This document shows, one piece after another, positions 40,501 to 52,622 of a stretch of 64,000 nucleotides of DNA. The translations under genes and the position numbers were made by a program. This stretch comes from Anoplolepis gracilipes. Its lineage: Eukaryota > Arthropoda > Insecta > Hymenoptera > Formicidae. The stretch is taken from the NCBI RefSeq assembly GCF_047496725.1, contig NC_132970.1, positions 20,858,001-20,922,000 on the forward strand. The letters run 5' to 3'. The notes beneath the pieces were generated by a model. That model saw nothing but the letters and a program-made list of their open reading frames with translations. It was not told where the DNA came from and ran no database searches. Within the stretch, counting starts at the first letter, position 1. The number at the start of each line of letters is the position of its first letter.

Positions 40501-41705
40501 ATTATAGTGAGACTCTTCCTATTTTACTTTTCATAGAAATCACGACCTCGCCCCCCTTTTTTGAAAAAACGCATGATTCGTCAGCAGTGGACGGTTATTG
40601 TTTCTCGCCCTCTACCGAAGAAGTAATGATTGTCCTACGAAGAAAAAATTATGATGATCGTCGCGTATTGTCTAAAAAAATTATTGTGTGAGACTTGCGT
40701 TTCGCGTGGACTTTGGTTTTGCGTTGAATTGTTAATATTGGTTTATCTTTATTTGTACATTGACGTTAGAATTTTTATATTAATGTGACCCGTTTGTGAC
40801 ATCTATCTTTACTATAATTTTTCGCGTTTCACTATATACAGATAAAATGGTATTGAAAAAGGCTGCGTACAGCCGAAACGTTTACTTTAATATGTTTCAA
40901 ATTTAGAACAATAAATTTTATATAATTTTTCCAACATATATTTAAATTTTGCTCGATTTTTCTTAATGATTATTTATGATGACATTTTTCAGTAATATAA
41001 AGTGAAATAGAAATAGTGATGTATAATATTATATAATTAAATATTATAAAAAGAAGATAAAAGATGCGAGAGCAACACAATGATAAAAATTTATATTGTA
41101 CTCTTAATATTACTCACATTTCGAATGATTTTCCCTTTTCGACTACAGTCTTCAAAGAAGTAATAATGTTTTCCGTGTTATCAATTGCAGTGACAAATTT
41201 TGTATTTAGTCTGTAACATCCACTAGATAATAAGAAACTAAAATCGAAAAAGGAAATTTGCTTTGCAGCATTATATGTAAATTTTGACACTAAATATTTA
41301 AATTTTGAAAATCCATCGGTTAAACATCTGTCCAAATCTCCAGATAAATAGTGTATTAATGTCGGTGAATTTAAACCTATTTTTGAAAATGAACGGGAAA
41401 TATTGAAAATGGCACTTAATTCACCGTAGAAAACAAAATTGCCTCTTGTTTGATAATTATCTATATGTGGGTTATAAAGATTATATTGATATATTTCATG
41501 TTCTTTGTCTTCTTTGAAATATGGTATTAACTTGACGTCGTAATCCACTGGCATTATATCATCAAAATAATCATTAAATGTTATCGATAAGTTTTTTGTA
41601 TTTTCATTAATTGAAAATGTTATTAAGGTGTTAAATATAAGACAGCTATAAAATAACAGTCTTAGTAATGCCATGTTAATATTTAGGTATCTGTAACAAC
41701 TGTCC
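27833..41705 (-). CDS. Gene C: intact M1 aminopeptidase N-like pseudoenzyme (993 aa)
   Basis: Coding segments: 41674-41118, 38273-37809, 37265-37076, 36561-36414, 36197-36119, 35857-35427, 34998-34718, 32676-32480, 31024-30713, 30621-30552, 28233-28108 and 27958-27833 (TAG). All junctions are GT-AG, all phases match and there is no internal stop: 993 residues, a normal length for the family. Layout: signal peptide about 1-22, M1 N-terminal beta domain to about 230 (GARRLFPCWD near 196-205), remnant GAMEN as YDNEN 330-334, remnant HExxH as R366-K367-M-A-Y370, third ligand changed to D389, the transition-state Tyr apparently kept at Y451, GYYRVNYD at 624-631, then an ERAP1_C-like alpha domain. 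No C-terminal anchor is seen. With all zinc ligands gone it cannot be a zinc peptidase; a binding or decoy role is inference only. Introns 2 and 9 host Penelope-like elements. Confidence 0.9.
28234..30551 (-). other. Gene C intron 11 with fold-back sequences
   Basis: It contains the long palindrome (about 29497-30160), the triplicated donor block (30284-30552) and a tandem AGATATAT array. The mariner-like MITE seen in B and E is missing. Confidence 0.7.
29318..29462. repeat. (TA)n followed by an 8-bp AGATATAT tandem array
   Basis: About eleven perfect AGATATAT units (29375-29462) follow a (TA)n run. D has only a few scattered units at the same place. Confidence 0.95.
31077..32430. mobile_element. 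Penelope-like element 2, palindromic pLTR pair, in intron 9 of gene C
   Basis: Two inverted arms of about 490-510 bp (31077-31565 and 31919-32430) flank about 350 bp. The arms contain a GGCTGCGTAC...GCCGAAACG block like element 1. No nuclease or reverse transcriptase could be recognised in the centre; an 89-codon ORF at 31538-31807 is unrecognised. It is absent from A, B, D and E at this site. The outermost 23 bp of the palindrome are host sequence (see findings). Confidence 0.8.
32677..34717 (-). other. Gene C intron 8 (non-coding)
   Basis: It holds the hairpin 33070-33101 with a base-pair change relative to A, a (TA)n tract at about 33174-33211, the nested inverted repeat and only short chance ORFs. 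Confidence 0.7.
37076..37265 (-). other. Gene C exon 4: inactivated zinc-site exon
   Basis: It reads ETDIIYDENLDSVAHKIKVA then RLIG-RKMAY-QWFADIINSVW and LSELWLIDG. The spacing between the second metal position (Tyr370) and Asp389 is exactly the 18 residues expected for the third ligand. Confidence 0.9.
38915..40973 (+). mobile_element. Penelope-like element 1 in intron 2 of gene C (same insertion as in B)
   Basis: The site and the 13-bp target duplication (38902-38914 and 40974-40986) are the same as in B, and the internal sequence is nearly identical, so it was copied with the host gene rather than inserted twice. It lacks a short internal duplication present in the right arm of B (repeated AATGTGACCC near 22855-22890). 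Confidence 0.85.
39441..40240 (+). pseudogene. Penelope-like GIY-YIG ORF with nonsense codon
   Basis: Equivalent to the 265-codon ORF in B, but the codon for Gln43 (CAA in B) is TAA at 39569-39571. An open frame of 201 codons remains from an internal Met at 39635 and still holds the GIY-YIG domain. Confidence 0.85.
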
Positions 41706-42427
41706 CTGTTGAAAGAAAGACAAATATAAAATAAAATTTAGATAATAAACTTTACTGCAAATAAATTTATAAAGTATTTTTTAAAATTAATTTTCTTGCG
41801 TAATTTCATCCGTGATGAATAACAGACCGATCTACATATATAAACATGTTATATTTAAAATTTGTTGTTTCGTAGATGATCATGTTTTCAAAAACTAGCA
41901 ATAAAAATAATCAACGGAATAGTCAACGGAAAATTAAATTTTATTCGACTTTGTTGGTATGACTCTTCAGGCATGTATACACTCATACATATATGGGTGC
42001 ACGCGCGTGTGTGTATGTGTATGTGTGTGTATGCGCGCAACTAGGTCAAAGACAAGTTGAATGTTTTTATATATCTTATATATTATACATATTTTTTTTA
42101 GTAACGAGAGAAACATTTATCGTTTGTTCATTATTTGCTTAAATAAATATATCGAATCAGTAATCGATTTTAAAGTAATCTTGCAAATTATTATTAATAT
42201 TGCAAAAAGATATAAAACAAATATATGTACGGTATTATATTAACATTGTAGTTATCCAATTTTTTATTATTCATTCAATAATATTTGGATTAAATATTTA
42301 AAAAATTTAAAAAATATTTTCTTTTAATCCTTAAATTTCTAATTCAAAGTCATTTTATAACAATACTATAATACATAAAATTAGTGTTTTTGACAAATAT
42401 ACAATATATGTATATAAAATTAAAAAA

Positions 42428-42431
<4 letters not shown>

Positions 42432-42478
<47 letters not shown>
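42432..42478. repeat. (TA)n microsatellite upstream of gene C
   Basis: An alternating TA run in intron 1, between the leader exon and the ATG exon. The tract is also present in B and D with different lengths. Confidence 0.9.
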
Positions 42479-42480
<2 letters not shown>

Positions 42481-42681
42481 AGTTTGTAGAACAAAAAAAG
42501 AGAAAAAAATAAAAAAAATCAATAAAATGTTCAACAATACAACAATTTTGAAAAAAATTTTTTAAAGTAATATAATCTTATTTTATATGTTCATATTCTA
42601 GTACTATTTAAATTGCGTTTTATATATCTTTTACGTACTTTAAAGAGAAAGTTATATAATATTCTGTTTCTAGTTACTCAC

Positions 42682-42850
42682 CTTGTATACTAAAAATGCT
42701 ATGTTAATTATGACAAAATTCCTCTTCTTATCAGAATTAGTTGCAATTAATACTTTATCACCGTGAACTGTTATTCTGTACTCTCGTAATCTTAACGCTT
42801 CAAGAGGTAATCGAAAACTGGCAATGTCGATGTAATAGACATCATAATAA
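42682..42850 (-). promoter_or_regulatory. Gene C non-coding first exon
   Basis: The donor AAG|GTGAGT ends the exon at 42682. It is almost identical to the leader of B, consistent with the recent common origin of the 5' halves of B and C. The 5' limit is not defined. Confidence 0.5.
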
Positions 42851-42889
42851 ATACATATATAAATACAAACATATTTACAAGTCATATAA

Positions 42890-45713
42890 GGTCATCATAT
42901 CCTACCAAATTTAAATTTAGAATTAAATTTATGATATTTTACTTAATATTTAAGATATTTTAAGATTCAATGAATATATTAATTTTTGATATTTATTTAT
43001 TTATTATATATTTTGTTAATTTCATATACGATTTAATAAGCAATATAGAAAAAAAAATATTTATGTTTGTTTATATCTATAAATAATAATTTTTAATCTT
43101 TACATTTTGAGAATTAAAGCATTTCCATATCAACGTACTTTCATATATTTATTTTTTATGTAATACGCAAATAATATATTATAATTATTCTAAGTAATAA
43201 AATATATTAAAGTCATTTTAATCATGTTAAAATGCTATTAATTTATCTCTATCATCTATATTAATTATAAAAATTAAGTATGTATTCATTAATCGTACAA
43301 ACATTTTTTTAACAACGATAGAAAATAAACATTTATCGTTTCTTTTTCACTCGTTTTGAATAGGTACATTGAAGCAATATTCGAATTAATCTTGCAAATC
43401 ATTGATTATATGCCATTACGAAAAAGTATATAGAATAAATGTGTGCACGATATTAAAAATTGTAATTTTTAACATTGTAATATTATTATCCAATTTTTTA
43501 TTATTTATTTAAAAATATATGAATTAAATATAAAATATATTTAAAAAGTTTCCGTTTTTTAATGTCTTTAAATTTTTAATTCAAAGACATTTTCTAACAA
43601 TATGCAATATTATAATAAATAAAATTAACGTATTTGTCAGATGCACACTGTATATGTACGAAAATTTAGAGAATTATATAGGTTTATAAAATAAACAAAA
43701 AAAAATAGAAGAAATTATATAATTATATTAATAAAATCTCAACAATTTTGAAAATAATAACTTAAAAGGAAGTAAGATAAAGATTAAGATTTATTAGAAA
43801 TTAAGATACTCATCGTGTGAGTTCATACTTCAGTACTATTTAAATTCTACTCTATTATATATCTTTAAGAAGAAAGATACATCATATTCTAATTCTAATG
43901 ATTCATCTTGGATATAAAAATGTTATGTTATTTATCATACAGTTCCTTTTCTTACGAGAATTAATTGTAGTTGACACGGTCACACTGCAAACCGTTAATA
44001 TCGTTATTACTTATTGTTATATCTACACTATCAAAATCTTACCGTTCCAATAGATAATCGGAAATAAACAATGTCAATAACATATGTCACATATTATAAT
44101 ACATATATACATACATAAAATCCTACACAAATGTTTAAAGTAATATTTATATGCATATTTTACGAATTATGGATTGTGTATTTTATTTTGTGAATTTTGT
44201 ATACATTTAATAAACAAAAAGAAATTAATTTTCATGTCTACCTATGTCTGTAATTATTAATTTTTAATCTTTACACTTTGGAAAATCTCCATATCAGAGT
44301 GCTTTCATATATTGTTTTATGTAATCCGTAATACTTTATAATTATACTAATTAATATAATATATTAAAGTCATTTTAGTCATATTAATATCTCTTGTCGT
44401 TGTACGATAACAAAGCTGACAAAGAGAGTATTAGCGCATTACAACGTATATACACCACGTTATTTTTAATTTATTGTCAAAATATTTCAAGTACTATTAC
44501 ATATATGTTTATACGTGAAATATAAAATTATAATATTAAAATATGTATTTTAAAGTATAGATTAATTATCATTTGCTAAACGTATATAATTCTAATATGT
44601 TATGAGACTTTTTGTTACCTAAATTTTAATTACTTGACTATTTTTTGAAAGTTTATTTTATTATTATTTATTATATTTAATTGTTTGCGTTCTTACTCTG
44701 ACTTGAACTTAAGTCATCGAACAATACAACATCAAACAAAATATATTTAAGTTTAAATATTATTAAGGAAGTAATTGTGGCCTATAAAAAAATAATTATG
44801 GCAAGTCACAACAATTTGAAAATATTAAACTAATAACTTCAAAATATTAAAATTACGAAAGCTGTGTATGTAATTGCAATATCCATATTATGCATGTTAT
44901 ATAAGTAAACTAAAATTTTATAATTTTGTGTTGAAAAATATTTTAAAACAAATTAATTTTGTAAAATATTTATTCGAGTATATATTTATTTCCGAATTTA
45001 TATAACAAATAGATAAACTATTTGTATAGTAAAAATAATAAACTAGATAAAAAAGATATTGATATTATAAAAATTATAAAAAATATTTTGATATTATAAG
45101 AATAGAATTGATTATAGAATTATGGGAATCTTTAAACAAAAGTAATAATATTAGATAATTTATTATAAATGAAAAAATGCACACATGGATACATATAAAG
45201 AAATTTAACTAATAATATTAAAAATATAAATAAATATTATAAATTCTAAAACTATTTTTATGTTGGTATTATAACTATTAACTAATTAATTAAATATAAA
45301 TTATGTGATAATATATGTATATTCAAAATTATATTAATAAAATATATTATATATAATATTATTGAACAGTTGTCATTACTACAAATTTAGTATTTTATTT
45401 ATTATATACACATATATACACATAGACAATAATTAAAAGTAATTCATATAATAATATATTAAGAATAATATTAACAAAATATTATGTTTAATAATATTAA
45501 ACTGTTATTATTGTTACATGTATAAGTATATTGATGAATGTGTATGTTATATACTTAATTAAATAATATATGATAATTTAATGGTATAAAAATTATATTA
45601 TATATATATATATATATTTTTCTTTTGCTGTAATTATAATTATTTATGATTAATTTCTTTTGAAAAGTTGTTAATATTTTAAGGAAAGAAAAACTGTATC
45701 TTAAAATATTTCT
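42890..45713. other. Spacer between genes C and D
   Basis: No gene was found. It includes the decayed second leader block (about 43300-44100) and an AT-rich tract almost identical to the A-B spacer. Several TA runs are present near 45600. Confidence 0.6.
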
Positions 45714-48291
45714 TTATTTCTTCGATTTCATGTAAACGTCTGAATAGTTTTCTGTCAATATCCGACATCCTTTCGCAAGATTTTTATACTTGTGAAAATT
45801 AGTTTCGATAGATTCCTAAATCAAATTATTTCGAATTAATGTAATAATTTTGTGCCATCTTAAAAGACTCACATAATTAAAGGACAAAATACTTGCGACA
45901 TATATTACGGATATAAATATTAATAGGAAACTTAATATAAATCTAATTTTGAATAAAGTTTACCATTTCAGGGCAAGTTCCATATTTCTTGCATATACGT
46001 TTATTAGAATTTTTGTATGCTTCAATCTTAATGATATATTTTATGAAGTACATGATCTATGAAGAATAACTTCATTAATATTTATTGTCAATAAATTGTA
46101 ATTTAATTTAACAAAATTTTTTTAATTTAACAAGAATGTGTAACGGAATAGTATTTCAGTAATTAACATAATAAAAGCATAATATGAAAAATCCTTCTTA
46201 ATTTTTGCCAAAATATTATTTTTTTAAATTTTACCAAAAATTTCTCCTATTTAAAATCATATGTATGTCTGTGTATCATATATACGCATATTTTATTTTA
46301 AATATATTGAAAATAATAAATAATAGTAATTATGCATAATAAAGGGTGATTTTAAAGATTAAATGATTTTGACATATATTATGACCTCACAAATATGAAT
46401 GATCTTAACGTTTAGTGTTGTGACCTTGAGTAATCAATAGGTTTTAGGCGTCTCTTATTGTTTATTAAAAAGTTATAAAGAAAGGATTTTCACAAATTAC
46501 AATAATTTCTAGATTTTAGGGTACAGTTTTAAATTGTAAAAAAGGTATATAAAGCTCGATAATCTAAATTTTTTTAGATATAAAACTATCATTTTCCGAC
46601 TCCTTGTACATTTGAGAAGTAAATATATGATGTATGTTATATGCAACATAACTCAACTTGTACATAACTGTTATACTTATATACGTTAATAATTTTGATC
46701 TCGCTTCGCGTAAACAGTTCAAAACCCATGTAGAATCGTGCAGTAATAAATCTCGTTTTGCATTGAAAAGAGAAGTGACGTCGCAATAGAATTCGCTTTG
46801 CTAAGGATTTTGGAAATCCATGTAGAAAAGTGTGATAAAATTTAGTATAGTTTATTTACTGGTGTGTAGTAAATACTATATACTAAAAGCACATTTTATT
46901 AAATGTACATAGTGTCAAAAATTGCATGAAATTCGTTAAAATTACTTATTCGTTTGCTTATAACTTTTTAATGAACAACGAGCGACGAAAAAACCTTTTG
47001 GATGTTATTCAGGGTCATGACCCTTACAACATATGTCAAGGTTATTCAAATCTCTTAATATGCTCTTAATATGCATAATTATCATTATTTCTCATTTTCA
47101 ATATACCTATAATAAAATATTATTATATATATATGTATATATTATATATATATATACATATATATATAGATATATATATAGATATATAAATACATAGATA
47201 ATAGATCTAAATGAAAGCAATAAATTTTAAAAGATAATGCGTCAAAAATTAAAAGGGGTTTTTTTATACATATAAGTGTATATTCCTCTCTGAGCAGTTA
47301 CATTCCTCTAAACCAGTGGTTCTTAACTTTTTCAAGTCACGGAACACTTTCGATTAGAAAGAAAATTTGCGGAACATTAAAATCATTAAGATCATAAAAC
47401 CAACAAAAGAAATGTATATAAACATATCTTTTATTAAAAGTTACACTGAAACTTTCATAATTTCACGGAACACTTGTAACAAGTTCACAGAACACCGGTT
47501 AAGAACTACTCCTCTAAAAAAAAAGTGAAATTTAGGTTTTTATTTTTTCCCTCAAATTTTAGACAAGTTAAAAGAAATAAAATTTAATGGACATTTTTAT
47601 TACTAAAAAAATACTTATATAATTTTAATTCTCTCGTATTGTTGTAAAAGAATAAGCCTATGTTTTTTTATTATTAAGCATACCTCATTCAATTTTTTAT
47701 TAGGAATTTTTAGCAGCCTAGAATGTCATCATTTAAAAATACACGTTAAAAAGCTTGATTTCTTTAGGAACTTCTTATTTGTTTTATTATTTTTGTAAAA
47801 TCAATAATTCAATCTAAAAATTTTTCAAGTAAATAAATAAATACAATATCATGCACAATTTAATTCTTTTATTTAATAATACGGAAAAATTTTTTAAATA
47901 TTATAAAAAAATATCCGTTTTGTTAGTGAAAAATTACCATCAAATTTCATTTTTTTAATTTGTGCAAAATTTAGGAAAAATAAGTAAAAACTTAATTTTT
48001 ACCTCCCCTTTTAGAAGAGTGTATTTCTCAAGAGAGCGATATAGGAATATATGGTTATATGAAAGATTATTATTATTTTTTAACAGAGAATTATCTTTTA
48101 AAGTATATGTGTTACAGACACTTTGTAAATCTTTAAACGCTAACTTATAAAGATTCAACGTTTTATAAAAAAAACTCAGTTTTTTATAAAAGATTGCAAT
48201 ATATATAATTATATAGAACAATTAAATGTGGTAAATTTTATAGATCTGGTTATTTTCTTTATTATTAAGCTTATTTATATCTAATGTATAC

Positions 48292-48336
<45 letters not shown>

Positions 48337-50498
48337 TACATGTTTACATTAGACATAAATAAGCTTAATAATAAAAGAAATAACCGAATTTATAAAATTT
48401 ACCACGTTTAATTGTTTTTCTGTGTATATAAACATTTGATATAAATAAGCCTAATAATAAAAAAATAACTGGATCTATAAAATTTACCTGCATTAATTGT
48501 TTTTCAGAATACACATGATTAATAATGCTAATAATAATGGCAACTCCATTGACACCTCTATAAAACAACATATATAGTTATAAGTAATTAATGTTCATAA
48601 TTGTAAAAAGTGTTCGTACAAGAAAAAAATATTTCCAGTTATACCTTGGTTTTAATTTATCAAAATTTTCCAATATATACAAAAACACATTATCGTGCTT
48701 TGTATGTTTTGCAATAATAAAAAGGAAACTAATCATATTTCTCTTGATTTGTGCTTTATGATATGTTTCATTATGTTTGAACATTATTGATTTTAAATAT
48801 TCCTCCATAATTTCATTTGAAGCACAAGCTAAAAATTCTAAAAATCTATCATTATTATATTTTTTCGTTAAATGTTCCTTCACATTGCGCAAATCGTTAC
48901 TCTCTGCTAATATCAAACCTTTACAGTATATCCACTCTTTCCACCACGGTAAAAGTCTACAACATCCAAAAATAAAAGTTTGATTAAACATACTTAGCGC
49001 TATAATATTGCATCTTTATTCAATAATTGAATGTACAAATAATGATAAAAAACTATAACAAGAAAAATTACTTATTTGTATCCGACATATACAGAATATG
49101 CAAAATCAATTTGTCATTAGCTTTTATGAGGCAATTTAAGTCATCGAGAATACACAACCATTTAATGGCTTCTTGCCTTAAACATTTAGTAAGATCACTT
49201 TCCTTAGGATCTTCTACGTATTTTATTTTCTCAAGTAGATTGGCCAATATATTCTTTATTTTCTCCTAAAAGTTATCCAAGTCAAATAATTATATCGGTT
49301 TACAGTAAGCGTGTAGTGTTGAACATTCAATTACTCAACAATTAAATTGAAAGAGAAGCAGGCTGATCGAACACTGCAAAGTCCTAACATTACATCCCTT
49401 TATCTCTTCATGTAAAAAACAATTAAAAAATTTGAATGTTTACCTTTGTACGAACACGATTTGAGTGGAAAATTAATTTGTTGGAAAAGAAATAAATCTC
49501 CTTTTATTTTCAACATTATCCAATTAATGTATTAATTTTAATCTCAAATTTATGTGAAAACGTCATATTCGACTTATTTTGTAATATAATTAGGTGACAA
49601 TATTATATATATCTTTAACGCTCAAATTGGCATATCGCTGTACCAAAAGTAAAATGACAGACATTACTTGTGATATTTCAAGCCGATTAAACTCTTGTAA
49701 TATGTAAAGTATTTACATTAAGTCGTTGTATTTATTTCAAATCACAGCGCTATAAATTTTATTATATCAAAATAGACACATTTATATAAAAGAAATTATA
49801 CGTATCTCTCTGTTTGTTAATACGGAAAGCTTTAGTAACTAACCACTACACTCACAATACAGTTTAATTTAAACCACAGACATACACACAGACATGGCAT
49901 GCGCGAGCGAGAGAGAACGTGAGAGCGCAATTAAGTGTCTCTTTTTCTACGTTTAGCTTATTCTCACTTTTCGAACGTTCACAATCATTCTATACTTATT
50001 ATGCCTATAAGAAACAGTCAGATGAGTGTCCCTTCTTGCCGAAATTGTGGCAATGCCAAGCAACCTTCAAAATGAGCCAATCTCAATCAAGTACTCTTCT
50101 CATCTTAATAATCTGATTTTCCTCTTGCCTACAGTAGTAACTTATACTAAGCCTATATTTTCTACATATTTTTAGTTTGAACTAATTTAATGTATGTATA
50201 TTAATCATTGTATGTCTTTTTTGGTTTATAAGAGAAAAGGGAGTCACTTTTGGGATACTCTAAAATGAGATATTCTATACATATTAAAAGACATAATAGT
50301 CTTCAGTCCGTACTAGCAATACATATACATATATACATACATTTTATTTTAATTTATTCTCTCCACCCTAAAAATTTTATTATTTTTAATTATAGAATCA
50401 ATGTTTCACAAAAAAGTTGTTTGGCTTCAAAGAGAACATGAGATAATGCACTTAGTTTGACCTTGGCTTGTACACTTAAAGTCAAACTAATGTAACGG

Positions 50499-50542
<44 letters not shown>

Positions 50543-52573
50543 TCGAGCCAATTAATTTTTGTCTTTAACATCTTTTTCTATAAACAAAAATAAAAAAAAA
50601 TTAAAGGAGAACCTAAATATAATGCATATGCAAACAAACAAAGTAAACTTTAATTTATTATCAACATTTGATATTCATACAAAATTACTGATCTTGTTTA
50701 TATTACTATACGTACGTTTCATTACTATACGTAGATATAATTTTAAATTGAAAATTTAATAAAAAAATTAGTTAAAAATATAAGAAAAATAATTACTCAA
50801 AAATCTAATGTATGTTTACCAATTATAAAATAAGACTGAAATAAAGACTTTTTTTTTAAATAAAAAAGATTTTAGTTTATCCTATATAAGAATACAGAAA
50901 AACGTATTTGAATCTTTAGCTACATATTTTTATTTTCTTGGAAAATATGACATAAAATAATTTAAAAACTCTTCAATTGATTAATTCTATTATTATTTAC
51001 CTTGATATTTTGGACTTCTTTATCTGGAAATGAAAAGATGCTCGACATGTGTTCAAAAGCTTTTATCATAGGATACCATGCTATATAATTTGTTTCTTGT
51101 CCAAGATAGCTTGTCAAGTTCCAGAATAGGGAAGAATTGAGTTGGCCATTTATCATAAAATAAAATGCATCGTCGATGATTTTAGCACGATTAAGAACAT
51201 GTATTTTTGTATATTCTATAGAGTTCAAATATTCTGCAATTTTTTGCCAATTTTCAGGATCGTAATTAACGCGATAGTATCCTGTAGTAAATAATTTTTA
51301 TATTATTAGATTTTCACATAAATGAGTTCTTAAATTTATTAAAAAATATTTATAATTATCTGCATTTTAAATATTTGAGTAATTCCAAGTATTAAAAAAA
51401 GAAAGACAAATTATAATAATTAAGAAAAACTTTATTTTAGAGTGATATTTGTCGTAATATTGTAGAATGAAACTATATAAAGAATTATAAATACATTTAT
51501 ATTTATTATAGCTTGAATAATAATATATGCAAAATTGAATTTATTTACGTTAATCGATAATTGAATGCAGAAAATAAGTCCTGCAATATTTTTTGAAATA
51601 TTATATAATGTTACTATGTACTTATTCATATATTGCTCATTGTTATTAAAAAAGAATATAGTTAACATTATATAATGGTTTCATATTTTAATTATGTAGA
51701 AATATAATAAATTTGTTAATCAATATTCACCGCTTTGTTGTAAATTGAATATTATCCAACCATTGTCTTTTACAGAAACTTGGCAAGTTGGCTGGGACGA
51801 CGACAAAATTATTAATCTTTCGTCGTAAAGCGGCACTCTAAGCTTTCCAAAATTAGGATTATTCTGAGAGGCATAAGTTACAGGTACCCAGAGAGGGTAT
51901 GTTTTAAATATTTCATAATTTTCTATTATTACATTATATACATTTGCTTTATTCGAAAAATCTCGCGTTATTTTCAACACAGGATAATTTATAGATTTCA
52001 TCCAATCATTTATTATTGTTGAAGAAAGCATTAGTTTTTTCTCAGGATATAATTTGCTTATAATATTCTGTATGGTGAGCCGTAAATCTTGGAGAAGACT
52101 CTTAAACTCACTATATTGGTTAAAATTTGATATTATTGACAGTAAAATCGGTGTTCTTAAATTACGTATCAAAATGTTCAAAAAATATCAAAGTGTTATT
52201 TAATTTATACACTTTATACAGCTTACATAAATGCAATATTAAATATTAAAATTTAAGTAAAATATTAATTTTTTATATGCTAGGTTCTATAATGTATAAA
52301 TAAATAATATATTAAAATGGTATATATAATACAATATATTTCATAATATACTCACAAATTAAAATATTCATTAACTTTCAGTTGAAACATTTTATCTGTA
52401 ATTACATACTGCAGCATGCGTATTATTAAAGGTGCTACAATTCAAATCATACAATGTGATTTATATATAAATTCGTTTAGAAGTCTTTCAACTACATTTT
52501 TCATAAATTTTTTAATTTTAGTATACTAATATATACATATGTATATACATAAATACATATATATATATATATA

Positions 52574-52622
<49 letters not shown>

